A stretch of 64,000 nt of DNA from Saccharicrinis sp963663905 (GTDB taxonomy: Bacteria > Bacteroidota > Bacteroidia > Bacteroidales > Marinilabiliaceae), in the NCBI GenBank assembly GCA_963663905.2, contig OY760657.1, forward strand, positions 1,302,001-1,366,000, written 5' to 3'. The position numbers were made by a program, and so were the translations under genes. The stretch's first letter is position 1; each line of letters begins with the position of its first letter. The notes beneath the pieces were generated by a model. It was not told where the DNA came from. It did no database searches and saw only the letters and a list, made by a program, of their open reading frames with translations. Positions 1 through 9,292 of the stretch are shown piece after piece.

Positions 1-1485
1 ATCAATCCTTTTTAAAGAAAATACCTTTGGATCAATGTGTAAATATTGAGAGATTGATTTATTATTAAGCATTGGATATAAATTAGCAAACTGGTCCTGA
101 TTAATTTTAGTTCTCAATTCATCAAATGATTGTGTGCCTAAAATCCATATATCATCTTCAATTACTAAATTGATTTTCTTTTTCTCATAAAGGTTATCAT
201 ATACAACCATATAGCAATTATCTTTTATTTTTGTAATCGCATTAGCATCATTTATCAAAATATCTAATAATTGACGAGCTGTTTCCTTGTTATTCATTTT
301 TAAGGCTACTTTGAAATCAGGAATATTCCGTCTGTCAATTTCTCCATCCATAATTGTAATAAAACCATTACCGAGACTATTTAAAACTTTTTCATCTATA
401 GCCCAGATTGCAAATTTGCTTGAGATTTGTTTTTTGTCATTGTAATCAGGATTGTTAAAATATTTAATTAATGAGCTTTTAAGTTCTGCAGGTTGCATGT
501 TAAATATGCATAAGCCACATGTTTTTTGAGAAGGCAAATATGAGCATAATTCCTTATCCAAATTTTGATGTAGTTTCTGTTTTTTAGGTAAAGAAGAAAT
601 TGTAGTTATATCAAATTTATCCTCTGTATTTTTAATGTTAAGCCATAAATCCTCATAATACCCTGTTAATCCGGCAATTTTGGTAACTAATTCGTTTATG
701 TTATAGATGTCAGTTTTAAATATATTATAAAAGTGATAAGGAATTTCGCGTATTTTTTTTGCATTTAAATATATTATTACTGCGCTTTGATTTAAATCTT
801 CACTAAAAACGGATTTAATATCATAAACATTGCCTTTAGAACTACCTGATATATTTAATTTTTCACTTTCTAATAAATCATTAAAGAAACGGACTGATAA
901 GGCAGAATCCTTTTTCATTAGTGTATCTATGCGTTCCCATAATGCTGTTTTTTCATCATAATTAGCATATTTTAGTTTATTTGAAATCTCATTATATTCT
1001 TTTCTTACATCCTTATCAATGGGCTGAATTTGCGTGTAAATTCTTAATGTAAATTCTGAATTATTTATATAAAAAAGTCCTTTTTTAAAATTTCCTCCAT
1101 CCAATTTTATGTATGGTAATTGTAAATCTTTAATTGAAAAGCCAAATTGTTTTAATAAACTATCCGGATTTAGGTTTGTGCTATTTTGGGCAAGATTAAA
1201 TTTTAAGGTATAGGAATCGTATAGCTCACTTTTTGTAGAATACAAACAAAATTTTTCTGTTTCGTTTATAATATCTCTTAAAACAGACGGCAATGATTTC
1301 TCAATTTTCTCTTTAACTTCATTTGCCATGTTATTGGTATTGCCATATACCATAAAAGTAAGACTATCTTTAGGTATGTTACTTAAAAGAGGATCGCAAC
1401 TTGTTTGCGCAATAATTGATTTTGCTGCGGTAAAAAACAGAACTCCTAGTATAATTACTTTAGTGCAGTGTATTTTAAAACTCAT
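1..1485 (-). CDS. secreted hypothetical protein, 3' end outside window
   Basis: An open frame of 495 codons runs from an ATG at complement 1485 off the left edge without a stop, so the C-terminus is missing. The first ~26 residues form a signal peptide (basic start, hydrophobic core, AxxIIAQ end), so the product is exported. The remainder is Lys/Asn/Asp-rich with no transmembrane segment and no motif I recognise. It lies upstream of, and in the same direction as, nothing else visible; the next gene upstream (mutarotase-like) has its own terminator between them, so it is probably transcribed alone. Function unknown. Confidence 0.75.
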   Translation of the reverse strand, partial: MSFKIHCTKVIILGVLFFTAAKSIIAQTSCDPLLSNIPKDSLTFMVYGNTNNMANEVKEKIEKSLPSVLRDIINETEKFCLYSTKSELYDSYTLKFNLAQNSTNLNPDSLLKQFGFSIKDLQLPYIKLDGGNFKKGLFYINNSEFTLRIYTQIQPIDKDVRKEYNEISNKLKYANYDEKTALWERIDTLMKKDSALSVRFFNDLLESEKLNISGSSKGNVYDIKSVFSEDLNQSAVIIYLNAKKIREIPYHFYNIFKTDIYNINELVTKIAGLTGYYEDLWLNIKNTEDKFDITTISSLPKKQKLHQNLDKELCSYLPSQKTCGLCIFNMQPAELKSSLIKYFNNPDYNDKKQISSKFAIWAIDEKVLNSLGNGFITIMDGEIDRRNIPDFKVALKMNNKETARQLLDILINDANAITKIKDNCYMVVYDNLYEKKKINLVIEDDIWILGTQSFDELRTKINQDQFANLYPMLNNKSISQYLHIDPKVFSLKRID

Positions 1486-1592
1486 AGTTATATTATGTTA
1501 TTAAAATTTATGACATCAAGTTTAGGTCATAATTGTTTGATTAAAGAATTAAATTAATAAGTGCAGATTGTTAATTTGTAAATGCAGAATAC

Positions 1593-1637
1593 AAAAAAAA
1601 GTAGTGACATTCATTTATTTTCAAACGTAACTACTTT
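1593..1637 (-). terminator. intrinsic terminator of the mutarotase-like gene
   Basis: On the minus strand an AAAGTAGT...ACTACTTT stem is followed by a T run, about 30 bp after the stop codon at 1667. Confidence 0.6.
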
Positions 1638-1666
1638 AATATTTTGTTATAATCTAAGTTATTTAT

Positions 1667-2545
1667 CTACTCATTTATTGAAATGCTAAAAGACGCTTGA
1701 TATGAGTTATTTGCATCCAGTTTTATAATACCTTCCTTAGTGCTTAGTTCACCATTAGTATTATCAGCATCAGTTATACCTAACCAAGGTTCAATACATA
1801 CAAATGGAGCACCAGGTTTGGCCCAAATACCCAAATAATCAAAATCATCAAAAGATACAGTAAGAGTTGTGTTGCTATTTTTGTTTTTTAAACTGGCTCT
1901 TGAAGATTTTAGAGTTTTATAAATTAGGGCATCATTTATAAACAATGTTTCATGCAGAGGAAGCATTTTAGTATTGTTTAGTGAAGGAATTGAATCTCCG
2001 CTTAATAAACCACTTGGAGCTAAAGTCCATGTGTTTTCATTTTCAACTTCTTCAAACTCTATATAATAATCGGTATATGATTCATTGTCTTTTAACGGAC
2101 ATTTAAATCCCGGATGACCGCCTATAGAAAACAATATTTCCTTTTCATCAACATTATCAACAGTATGAATTACCTGTAGGGAATTTTCTACTAGTTTAAA
2201 TGTAATTAAGAATACAAATTTAAACGGATACATTGCCAACGAATCTTCGTTATACTTATAAGATAAAGTAATAGAATCATCAGACTTTTCTGCAACTTCC
2301 AGATTATCATTATTTCTAATGAAACCATGTTTAGGGATGCTGTATATTTTGTTGTTATAGCTGTAGGTTCCGTTTTTTAACATGCCTATTATTGGAAATA
2401 ATACAGGTGCATAGCTTCCCCAAATGTCAGGATCTGCATTCCACATAAATTCCTGATTGCTTTTCTTAGATTTTAAACTACAAATTTCTGCTCCTTTATG
2501 TTGTATTTGTACTGTCAGGAAATTGTTTTCTATTGTATGAATCAT
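1667..2545 (-). CDS. aldose 1-epimerase family protein (galactose mutarotase-like)
   Basis: A 292-residue cytoplasmic protein with the mutarotase beta-sandwich signature: His73 in KHGFIR, His144 in GGHPGF and the probable catalytic Glu252 in CIEPW. Family members interconvert alpha and beta anomers of aldoses or of hexose phosphates. This shorter, signal-less subgroup (COG2017) is common in Bacteroidota and its sugar is usually unassigned. It is a monocistronic minus-strand gene with a terminator just downstream. Its link to the sugar catabolic genes further right is plausible but not shown. The family call is firm and the substrate unknown. Confidence 0.85.
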   Translation of the reverse strand: MIHTIENNFLTVQIQHKGAEICSLKSKKSNQEFMWNADPDIWGSYAPVLFPIIGMLKNGTYSYNNKIYSIPKHGFIRNNDNLEVAEKSDDSITLSYKYNEDSLAMYPFKFVFLITFKLVENSLQVIHTVDNVDEKEILFSIGGHPGFKCPLKDNESYTDYYIEFEEVENENTWTLAPSGLLSGDSIPSLNNTKMLPLHETLFINDALIYKTLKSSRASLKNKNSNTTLTVSFDDFDYLGIWAKPGAPFVCIEPWLGITDADNTNGELSTKEGIIKLDANNSYQASFSISINE

Positions 2546-2612
2546 TTACTAATTGTATGATTTGTTATTGGAAGCTAATTTAATATTATCTGGGAAAATG
2601 TTGAACTAAAAG

Positions 2613-3113
2613 TTATTTTTTGTATTCTCTTAGGTTTTCTAATTCTCCGATGCGAACACCTTTTTTATTCGTTAAAAAACCTACACTTAATTTATATATA
2701 TTGTTTTTATATGAGAAGAATAATTTACCCTTGTAAACATTATCAAGACCTACATTATCTATTTCATAAGTAAAGTTTTGGTATTTTATTTTCTTCCAAT
2801 TTATTTCAAGCTCTTCACCTTTTATACATACACGTTTAAATTCTTTATCGAGTTTTGTACTCCATGATTTGCGAGACTCTTCTGGTTTTTTTGTTGCCAT
2901 CTTTTTGAGTTCTTCATTATCGGATTTTAATATGATTTCTAAAATATCATCTGGAGTAGCCATGTATTTTTCAAAGGTAGTTATATCCCATGTGTTGATG
3001 GATTTTAAAAGTTTTGTCAATTGCTTTCCTGTTTTCTCTCGTTCAATAGCAAAAATGCTAGTAGTGTTAATAAAAAGTAGTGTAAGTGCAATTAAAGTAA
3101 TTCGAGTTTTCAT
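2613..3113 (-). CDS. small secreted hypothetical protein
   Basis: 166 residues with a clear signal peptide (about 1-22, ending FAIE) and a Lys/Glu-rich, mixed alpha/beta remainder. No cysteine pattern, lipobox or known domain is visible. It is separated by 67 bp from the mutarotase-like gene in the same direction, so the two could be co-transcribed. Function not recognised. The start is fixed by the signal peptide. Confidence 0.6.
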   Translation of the reverse strand: MKTRITLIALTLLFINTTSIFAIEREKTGKQLTKLLKSINTWDITTFEKYMATPDDILEIILKSDNEELKKMATKKPEESRKSWSTKLDKEFKRVCIKGEELEINWKKIKYQNFTYEIDNVGLDNVYKGKLFFSYKNNIYKLSVGFLTNKKGVRIGELENLREYKK

Positions 3114-3421
3114 TATTGATTGAGAATTTAATTTGTTTGTGTTTATGTTGCTATTGATAAATTCTATTATAAAATATTAATGCAATCGTGTTCAATTGAG
3201 AGTTCAATAATAGTATAAGTTTCTGTAATTGTACTATTCCCTTTTATAACTGTTTGTGTTTAATTTATAATCGGCTTTACCTTACTATGTATACGTTAAT
3301 AAAACCGTGACTTCTGCAGTTATAAAACCAAATAATGCATTTATAAAATGTTTTTTGTTTTGATTCCAGATCGTGTAATCTTTGCAGTGTCAACAAAAAC
3401 AAAGAGAATAAAAAACCTAAC
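3114..3421. other. divergent intergenic region
   Basis: 308 bp, AT-rich, between the minus-strand secreted gene and the plus-strand Imm17-like gene. Apart from the promoter candidate at 3354-3384 nothing recognisable was seen. Confidence 0.5.
3354..3384 (+). promoter_or_regulatory. candidate Bacteroidota promoter for the Imm17-like gene
   Basis: TTTG (3354-3357), 18 bp, then TAATCTTTG (3376-3384). This resembles the phylum's TTTG/TAnnTTTG boxes with one extra base in the -7 box, 38 bp before the ATG. Confidence 0.3.
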
Positions 3422-3661
3422 ATGAATAAAGAATTAGCTATCCAGATTCTTTTAGTTGCCTTTGGGTTATTTAGTATTCTCGGAGCTTATTTTGAGTGGA
3501 ACTTTTTTTATAATAATAAAGTTTGGAGGATAATTAGGCTAATAGGAAGAAGTGGAGCAAAGATATTTTATATACTAATAGGGGCAATATTATTTATGAT
3601 TGCATTTCTAGATATGATTCATATTATAGATATTCATTTGCTTTTTGGGCATAATGGATAA
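3422..3661 (+). CDS. Imm17-like small membrane protein
   Basis: 79 residues with two hydrophobic helices (about 5-25 and 46-68) joined by a short basic cytoplasmic-type segment ending in GRSGAKIFY. Two helices around an FFNN...GR.GA.IFY linker resemble the immunity protein 17 family, whose members protect against polymorphic toxins or are orphan. No toxin gene is next to it, so if it is an immunity protein it is an orphan one. The assignment rests on pattern memory only; otherwise it is a hypothetical two-helix membrane protein. Confidence 0.55.
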   Translation: MNKELAIQILLVAFGLFSILGAYFEWNFFYNNKVWRIIRLIGRSGAKIFYILIGAILFMIAFLDMIHIIDIHLLFGHNG

Positions 3662-3755
3662 TGTTAATGCAGACTTGATAATTGAATGTGCTTATAGTTT
3701 TAATAAAATTATATTAAGCAATTATATAAAGGAACAAGCCTCAAACTTATTCTAT

Positions 3756-3814
3756 GTGAGAATCTCAACGGTGCTCTACAATTACGGGGGGTTAGGGTAC
3801 CGTTCGAGATTCAC
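3756..3814 (+). ncRNA. imperfect palindrome, possible structured RNA
   Basis: The left arm GAATCTCAACGGTGCTCTA pairs imperfectly with the right arm TAGGGTACCGTTCGAGATTC across a G-run loop. It lies in a 371-bp gene-free stretch (3662-4032) and is followed by a strong terminator at 3881-3915, as expected for a small RNA of 150-250 nt. No known RNA family was recognised, and it is not a tRNA. Confidence 0.3.
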
Positions 3815-3880
3815 TAGTTAAGAACATAATTTATGGTTAGTATCATATAATTAGTTAATGTTTGATTTTTACACATGAAA

Positions 3881-3915
3881 ACACACTACTCTTACTTTGA
3901 GTAGTGTGTTTTTTT
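3881..3915 (+). terminator. strong intrinsic terminator with no nearby upstream gene
   Basis: A perfect 11-bp stem ACACACTACTC/GAGTAGTGTGT is followed by seven T. It is 220 bp beyond the nearest plus-strand stop codon, which is odd unless a non-coding transcript ends here. Confidence 0.75.
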
Positions 3916-4032
3916 CGTATATACTTATTTGTTTACTCTAATTTATAAGTAATTGAATAAACAATAATAATTTATAATAGTATATTTAGGCTTTTGATTA
4001 CCTAAAATATAATAAACATAAATTAATTGAGA

Positions 4033-4209
4033 ATGGAAACAACAGAACAAGTACTTGAAGCAATGAAGAAAGCTGGAGAACCATTAAATGCAGGCAAAGT
4101 TGTTGAATTAACTGGTCTGGAAAGAAAAGAAGTGGACAAGGCAATGGCTAAGCTAAAAAAAGAGGGAGAGATAGTTTCTCCTAAACGATGTTATTGGGAA
4201 CCAAAATAA
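4033..4209 (+). CDS. small winged-helix DNA-binding-like protein
   Basis: 58 residues from the ATG at 4033; a TTG two codons upstream is less likely. The sequence METTEQVLEAMKKAGEPLNA..VVELTGLERKEVDKAMAKLKKEGEIVSPKRCYWEP has the helix-turn-helix and wing pattern of compact MarR/ArsR-like winged helices, with recognition helix around residues 30-42. Proteins of this size in Bacteroidota are usually annotated as transcriptional regulators or left hypothetical. It is monocistronic with its own terminator 10 bp downstream. The target is unknown. Confidence 0.65.
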   Translation: METTEQVLEAMKKAGEPLNAGKVVELTGLERKEVDKAMAKLKKEGEIVSPKRCYWEPK

Positions 4210-4218
4210 TATATATAG

Positions 4219-4270
4219 TTAAAAGGGATAAAGTTTAAAAATTGAAAATTTCTACTTTATTCCTTTTAAT
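4219..4270 (+). terminator. intrinsic terminator after winged-helix gene
   Basis: A TTAAAAGGxATAAAGT / ACTTTATTCCTTTTAA stem-loop starts 10 bp after the stop codon. It is AT-rich and symmetric. Confidence 0.55.
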
Positions 4271-4739
4271 TATTACAGTGTAAGATTCTCGAATAAAAAC
4301 AAGATTTTGTACTTCCCTTATAATTGCCTGAACATACTGATATCATCTCCATTATTGAATTTTCTATATTCATTAATGCAAAATAGGATGTCACAAGAAT
4401 AATGTTTGAGTTCTTTTCTTTTAAAGTAAACCATATAAGCAAGCAAAATATTTGCTGTCCTACCGGTAAAAAAGTCTTACTGATTGATAATGAGTTTGTA
4501 ATTCAATTGTCATTGATAGATCGTTTGTTGATACATTCTATCTTAGTGTGAGAATTCCTTTTTGTAAATGTACCTATTAATAGGTTTTTGAGACTCATGA
4601 ACATGATTTTTAAATAGAATATTTAGATATTTGTTTGCAACTATTAAAAATCATAAATAGAACATACTTTTAAAAGCCCATTGTGTCGTGTTTTTATATT
4701 TTGGTATGTTAGGTTGAGGTAAAAAATATTTTAAGGTAC
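4271..4739. other. 469-bp gene-free region upstream of the GH2 gene
   Basis: AT-rich DNA with no ORF, repeat or RNA seen. TATATTTTG at 4695-4703 is a weak -7-like box for the downstream gene, but no convincing -33 element was found. Confidence 0.4.
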
Positions 4740-7169
4740 ATGAAAAAGTTACTATTTGTAATTGTTTGCTTTTGTTTAAGCACCGGAATTTTTGCACAAA
4801 ATGATTCTCGTACAATTATTAAGCTTTCTGAAAATTGGAAATTTAATAAGGGAGATGTTACGGGAGCTGAAAAAACAGATTTTAATGATAAAAAATGGGA
4901 AACGGTTTCTGTTCCTCATGATTGGGCTATTTATGGTCCGTTTGATAAAGAGGTCGATAAGCAGTCTGTCCGAATTGTCCAAAATCAAGAAAAAAAAGCT
5001 ACTGAAAAATATGGCAGAACAGGGGCATTGCCACATATTGGAGTAGGATGGTATCGTACAACATTTACTGTTCCTGAATATAAAAAAGGTAAAAAGGTGT
5101 TGCTTTCTTTCGATGGAGCAATGAGTAATGCACAAGTATTTGTCAATGGCAAAAAAGTTGGCAACAGACCATATGGTTATAGTTATTTCTATTTTGATAT
5201 AACAGATTATATTAATCCACAATCAGATAATCAGTTAGCAGTAAGATTAGAAAATAAGGAAAAAGCTTCGCGTTGGTATCCTGGTGCCGGACTTTACAGA
5301 AAAGTTCAGGTGATTGTTAAAGATGAAACGTCTTTTGCCAATTGGGGAACATTTATTACAACACCATATATCGATTCAGATGTAGCCAAAGTAAATATTA
5401 AGTCAGAAGTTAATGGTGATAATGTTTATGTAGAAACAATCATAAAAGATTGTGAAGGAAATATTGTTGCTCAAAATAAGAATGATCAATTATTTGGTAA
5501 TACTATAGACCAAAATATAGCTGTCAATAATCCTAAATTATGGAGTCCGGAATTTCCTGTTCTTTATACTGCAACATTAAAGTTGTTTAAAGATAGTGAG
5601 TTAAAGGATGAGCAAACCATTCGGTTTGGAATTCGAAGTATTAAGTATAGTGCCGAAAAAGGCTTTGAGTTAAATGGTAAAGTAACCAAGTTTAAAGGAG
5701 TATGTTTACATCATGACTTGGGTCCACTTGGGGCGGCTCTTAATAAAGCTGCATTAAAACGACAATTGACCATTTTAAAAGATATGGGTTGTAATGCAAT
5801 TCGTTCATCTCATAATATGCCGTCATTTGAGCAATTGGAATTGTGTGATGAAATGGGTTTCCTATTCCTTGCAGAAAGTTTTGATGAGTGGGCTAAACCT
5901 AAAGTTAAAAATGGATATAATCTTTATTTTAATGAATGGGCCGAAAAAGATGTTGTTAATCTGGTAAGGGCTACTCGTAATCATCCATGTATTGTTATGT
6001 GGAGTTCTGGAAATGAAGTGCCTGATCAACATGGTAGTATAGGAGTAAAGAGAGCTAAAATGCTACAGGAAATTTTTCATAGAGAAGATCCAACCAGACC
6101 TGTTACAGTAGGAATGGATCAGGTAAAAGCTGTAATGGCTAATGGTTTTGGAGCGATTATGGATATTCCAGGATTGAATTACAGAGTTCATTTATATGAA
6201 GAGGCTTATGATCGTTTTCCACAAGGTTTTTTACTTGGCTCAGAAACTACTTCAACAGTTAGTTCTCGGGGAATTTATAAATTTCCGGTTGAGATGGTCA
6301 AGAACAAAATGTATGACGACGGACAATGTTCTTCTTACGATTTTGAGTATTGTAGCTGGAGTAATTTACCTGATGATGATGCTGCGTTACAAGATGATAA
6401 GGATTGGGTGATTGGAGAATTTGTGTGGACAGGATTTGATTATTTAGGAGAACCTACTCCATATGATACACAATGGCCATCAAGAAGTTCGTATTTTGGA
6501 ATTTGTGATTTAGGAGGCTTGCCAAAAGATCGATTTTACTGGTATCGTAGCAGATGGAATAAAGATGAAGAAACCTTACATATATTACCTCATTGGAATT
6601 GGGAAGGTAGAGAAGGAGAGGTAACCCCGGTTTTTGTGTATACCAATTATAAGAAGGCAGAACTTTTTGTAAATGGAAAAAGTCAGGGAATTCAAGAAAA
6701 AAATAATGATACAAAGCAAAATAGGTATCGTTTAATGTGGATGAACGTAAAGTATGAACCTGGTACATTAAAGGTTGTAGCTTATGATGATAATGATAAA
6801 CCTGTATCAGAAAAAGAAATTCATACAGCTGGAGCACCTGATCATATTGAGTTGTCAGCGGATAGAACTGTTATAAAAGCAGATGGACAAGATTTAAGTT
6901 ATGTGACTGTATCAGTAGTTGATAAAGATGGTAATTTATGTCCAAAAGCAACAAATCAACTTAACTTTAAAGTAAGTGGAAAAGGACAATATAGAGCTGC
7001 TTGTAATGGTGATGCTACCTCGTTGGAGCAGTTTCATTTACCAACAATGAAAGCGTTTAGTGGTAAATTAGTAGTTCTTGTTCAATCAACCAAAGAAGCT
7101 GGTGATATTGAACTTAAAGTTTTAGGTAAAGGTCTAAAGTCTGGTTTTATTAGACTAAAAACAGAATAG
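4740..7169 (+). CDS. secreted glycoside hydrolase family 2, beta-galactosidase-like
   Basis: 809 residues. A signal peptide (1-19, cut before QN) sends it to the periplasm. The order is GH2 jelly-roll sugar-binding domain (about 25-190), Ig-like domain (195-295), TIM barrel (300-600) and C-terminal DUF4982/Ig-type domains (about 620-809). The acid/base is Glu426 in WSSGNEVP and the nucleophile Glu502 in LGSETTS, both intact. Retaining GH2 enzymes of this layout cleave beta-galactosides, and less often beta-glucuronides or other linkages, from polysaccharide oligomers. It has its own terminator and precedes the uronate operon, suggesting a role in trimming a galactose- or uronate-containing glycan. 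The exact linkage cannot be read from sequence. Confidence 0.88.
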   Translation: MKKLLFVIVCFCLSTGIFAQNDSRTIIKLSENWKFNKGDVTGAEKTDFNDKKWETVSVPHDWAIYGPFDKEVDKQSVRIVQNQEKKATEKYGRTGALPHIGVGWYRTTFTVPEYKKGKKVLLSFDGAMSNAQVFVNGKKVGNRPYGYSYFYFDITDYINPQSDNQLAVRLENKEKASRWYPGAGLYRKVQVIVKDETSFANWGTFITTPYIDSDVAKVNIKSEVNGDNVYVETIIKDCEGNIVAQNKNDQLFGNTIDQNIAVNNPKLWSPEFPVLYTATLKLFKDSELKDEQTIRFGIRSIKYSAEKGFELNGKVTKFKGVCLHHDLGPLGAALNKAALKRQLTILKDMGCNAIRSSHNMPSFEQLELCDEMGFLFLAESFDEWAKPKVKNGYNLYFNEWAEKDVVNLVRATRNHPCIVMWSSGNEVPDQHGSIGVKRAKMLQEIFHREDPTRPVTVGMDQVKAVMANGFGAIMDIPGLNYRVHLYEEAYDRFPQGFLLGSETTSTVSSRGIYKFPVEMVKNKMYDDGQCSSYDFEYCSWSNLPDDDAALQDDKDWVIGEFVWTGFDYLGEPTPYDTQWPSRSSYFGICDLGGLPKDRFYWYRSRWNKDEETLHILPHWNWEGREGEVTPVFVYTNYKKAELFVNGKSQGIQEKNNDTKQNRYRLMWMNVKYEPGTLKVVAYDDNDKPVSEKEIHTAGAPDHIELSADRTVIKADGQDLSYVTVSVVDKDGNLCPKATNQLNFKVSGKGQYRAACNGDATSLEQFHLPTMKAFSGKLVVLVQSTKEAGDIELKVLGKGLKSGFIRLKTE

Positions 7170-7192
7170 AATAAGAAATTATTAAAATAGAT

Positions 7193-7233
7193 AAAGCGTA
7201 ACCTTAATCGTTATTTAGGGTTACGCTTTATTG
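7193..7233 (+). terminator. intrinsic terminator of the GH2 gene
   Basis: AAAGCGTAACC and GGTTACGCTTT form a perfect 11-bp stem, followed by ATTGTAT. Confidence 0.7.
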
Positions 7234-7328
7234 TATCTAGATGTGTTGTAATTGATTGGAATATAAATGTGTCTGTTAAAGGATGGCGATTGGAATGATA
7301 GTTTTTAAATAAATTTATTACCAAATAT

Positions 7329-7369
7329 GCGCAATCGTTTGTATTTTTGCGCAATCGTTTGTATTTTTG
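7329..7369 (+). promoter_or_regulatory. promoter and twin LacI-type operators of the kdu operon
   Basis: A 20-bp unit is repeated exactly in tandem (7329-7348 and 7349-7368). Each contains CAATCGTTTG (7332-7341, 7352-7361), palindromic around a central CG as in LacI-family operators. TTTG of the first unit (7338-7341), 20 bp, and TATTTTTG (7362-7369) match the Bacteroidota -33/-7 consensus. A bound regulator would cover the promoter, so autorepression by the adjacent LacI protein is likely. Confidence 0.65.
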
Positions 7370-7384
7370 TGAAAAATAAATTGG

Positions 7385-8392
7385 ATGAAGAAGGTTACTA
7401 TTAATGATATTGCTAAAAAATTAGGAGTTACTCCATCCACTATTTCCAGAGCTTTAGCTGATAATAAAAGAGTTAGCGAAGCAACCAGAGATAAAGTAAA
7501 AAAACTCGCTAAGGAAATGGGGTATCAACCTAATTTGATGGCTTCTTCACTAAGAAGAGGTAAATCCGATTTAATAGGAATGATTGTACCAAGAATAAAT
7601 CGTCATTTCTTTAGTAATATCATTAGTGGTGTTGAAGAAATTCTAAATCCTGCAGGTTATAGTTTACTGATCATGCAAAGTCATGAAGAATTAGAGTCTG
7701 AAATTAAGGCTGTCCATTCTCTTATGAGAAACAGAGTAGCAGGTATAATACTTTCTTTATCTATCGAAACCAATCGTTTTGAACATCTTCAGAGTGTAGT
7801 TGATGCAAATGTTCCTTTAGTTCAGGTCGATAGAGTTTCAAAAAGCCTGAAAGGACCTAAGGTTGTAAATGACAATATTACTGGTGCTTATTTGGCAACT
7901 AAACATTTATTACAATCAGGATATAAACGAATTGCTCATTTCTCCGGAAATAAAATGATAAATGTTTATGATGAACGTATTACAGGCTATAAAAAAGCAA
8001 TTGCAGAAGAACTTGGTGATGTTGATGAAAATCTGATATTAGAGGATATAATAACACGGGATTCCGGGTTTGAAACAATTCAGAGAGTAATTGACGAGAA
8101 AAATATTGATGCAGTTTTTTGTGCCGGTGATTATGCTGCATTTGGAGTTTTTGAAGGACTAAAAGACAAGGATGTTTGTTTTCCTGGTGAATTTGGTTTA
8201 GTGGGGTTTGGTAATGAACCTTTTGCAGAAATGCTTCATCCTTCATTATCATCAATAGAGCAAGATGGTAGTGAAATTGGTAGAATTGCAGCTCAGGAAA
8301 TGATAGATGCAATTCATGGTGATCTACATGATATAGAAAGAGTGGTTCCTGTTCGATTTATTCAACGGGAATCGACACAACATAAAGTTTAA
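7385..8392 (+). CDS. LacI-family transcriptional regulator (uronate type)
   Basis: 335 residues. The N-terminal LacI helix-turn-helix (about 3-50, VTINDIAKKLGVTPSTISRALA) and hinge are followed by a periplasmic-binding-protein fold (60-330) that would sense a sugar inducer. The start lies 16 bp after a consensus promoter. It is first in an operon with kduI (17-bp gap), kduD and a DUF4861 gene, so its inducer is probably a ketodeoxyuronate such as 2-keto-3-deoxygluconate, and the tandem operator sites upstream are its likely autoregulatory targets. Family certain; effector inferred. Confidence 0.85.
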   Translation: MKKVTINDIAKKLGVTPSTISRALADNKRVSEATRDKVKKLAKEMGYQPNLMASSLRRGKSDLIGMIVPRINRHFFSNIISGVEEILNPAGYSLLIMQSHEELESEIKAVHSLMRNRVAGIILSLSIETNRFEHLQSVVDANVPLVQVDRVSKSLKGPKVVNDNITGAYLATKHLLQSGYKRIAHFSGNKMINVYDERITGYKKAIAEELGDVDENLILEDIITRDSGFETIQRVIDEKNIDAVFCAGDYAAFGVFEGLKDKDVCFPGEFGLVGFGNEPFAEMLHPSLSSIEQDGSEIGRIAAQEMIDAIHGDLHDIERVVPVRFIQRESTQHKV

Positions 8393-8409
8393 TTTAAAAC
8401 AGAATAATT

Positions 8410-9246
8410 ATGAGCATGGAAGTACGTTATGCAGCGCATCCTGAAGATGCAAAAAGCTATGGAACTGATAAATTACGTGAAGAATTTTTAATTGAGAAAG
8501 TAATGGTTCCTGGAGAAATTAACCTAGTATATTCTTTCTATGACAGATATATCGTAGGTGGTGCGGTTCCAACTGATAAGCCAATAAAATTAAATACATA
8601 CGATGAATTGAAATCTGAAGATTTCTTAGCTCGTCGTGAAATGGGTATTATTAATGTTGGTGGTGATGCTAAAATTACTACAGATGCGGGTGAATACACA
8701 TTGAAATATAAAGAAGCTCTTTATCTTGGTCAAGGTGAAAAAAATGTTGTATTTGAATCATTAGATGCAGCTAAACCAGCTCATTTATATATTAACTCTG
8801 CTCCTGCGCATGCTGCTTACCCTTCTAAGCATATTACTTTAGATGATGCTAATGTATTAAAATTAGGAGCGTTAGAAACTTCAAATGAGCGTCAGGTAAA
8901 TCAAATGATTGTAAAAGAGGTTGTGACTACTTGTCAACTTCAAATGGGTATGACAGAGTTAAAACCTGGTAGTGTTTGGAATACAATGCCTGCACATACT
9001 CATAATCGTAGAATGGAAGCTTACTTTTATTTTGAAGTTCCTGAAAAACAGGCTATTTGTCACTTTATGGGACAGCCAGATGAAACACGTCACATTTGGA
9101 TGCAAAATGAGCAAGCTGTATTGTCTCCAGCATGGAGTATTCACAGTGCAGCAGGTACTTCAAACTATATCTTTATTTGGGGTATGGCAGGTGAAAACCT
9201 AGATTATGGTGATATGGATGTTCGTCAACCAAACGAATTAAAATAA
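8410..9246 (+). CDS. kduI: 5-keto-4-deoxyuronate isomerase KduI
   Basis: 278 residues, the same length as E. coli KduI. This cupin enzyme converts 5-keto-4-deoxyuronate (DKI), released from unsaturated uronates, to 2,5-diketo-3-deoxygluconate (DKII). The metal site is visible in MPAHTHNRRMEAYFYFEVPE (His-x-His...Glu, about residues 196-206) with a further His in the following HIWMQN/WSIHSA region. It has no signal peptide, so it is cytoplasmic. It sits directly before kduD, the next step. Presence of this pair implies that polysaccharide lyase or unsaturated uronyl hydrolase products are consumed, although no lyase is in the window. Confidence 0.96.
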   Translation: MSMEVRYAAHPEDAKSYGTDKLREEFLIEKVMVPGEINLVYSFYDRYIVGGAVPTDKPIKLNTYDELKSEDFLARREMGIINVGGDAKITTDAGEYTLKYKEALYLGQGEKNVVFESLDAAKPAHLYINSAPAHAAYPSKHITLDDANVLKLGALETSNERQVNQMIVKEVVTTCQLQMGMTELKPGSVWNTMPAHTHNRRMEAYFYFEVPEKQAICHFMGQPDETRHIWMQNEQAVLSPAWSIHSAAGTSNYIFIWGMAGENLDYGDMDVRQPNELK

Positions 9247-9292
9247 AACTCATTTGTTTCTCACCTTATTATTTTAATGATGAGGTGAACCT

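Noticed and set aside
3756..3814. A tRNA, because CGTTCGAGATTC resembles a T-arm
   Set aside because: No acceptor stem, anticodon arm or D-arm can be built around it.
4776..5222. Minus-strand frames inside the GH2, lacI, kduI and aldolase genes
   Set aside because: Shadow frames of well supported genes, without start context or homology.
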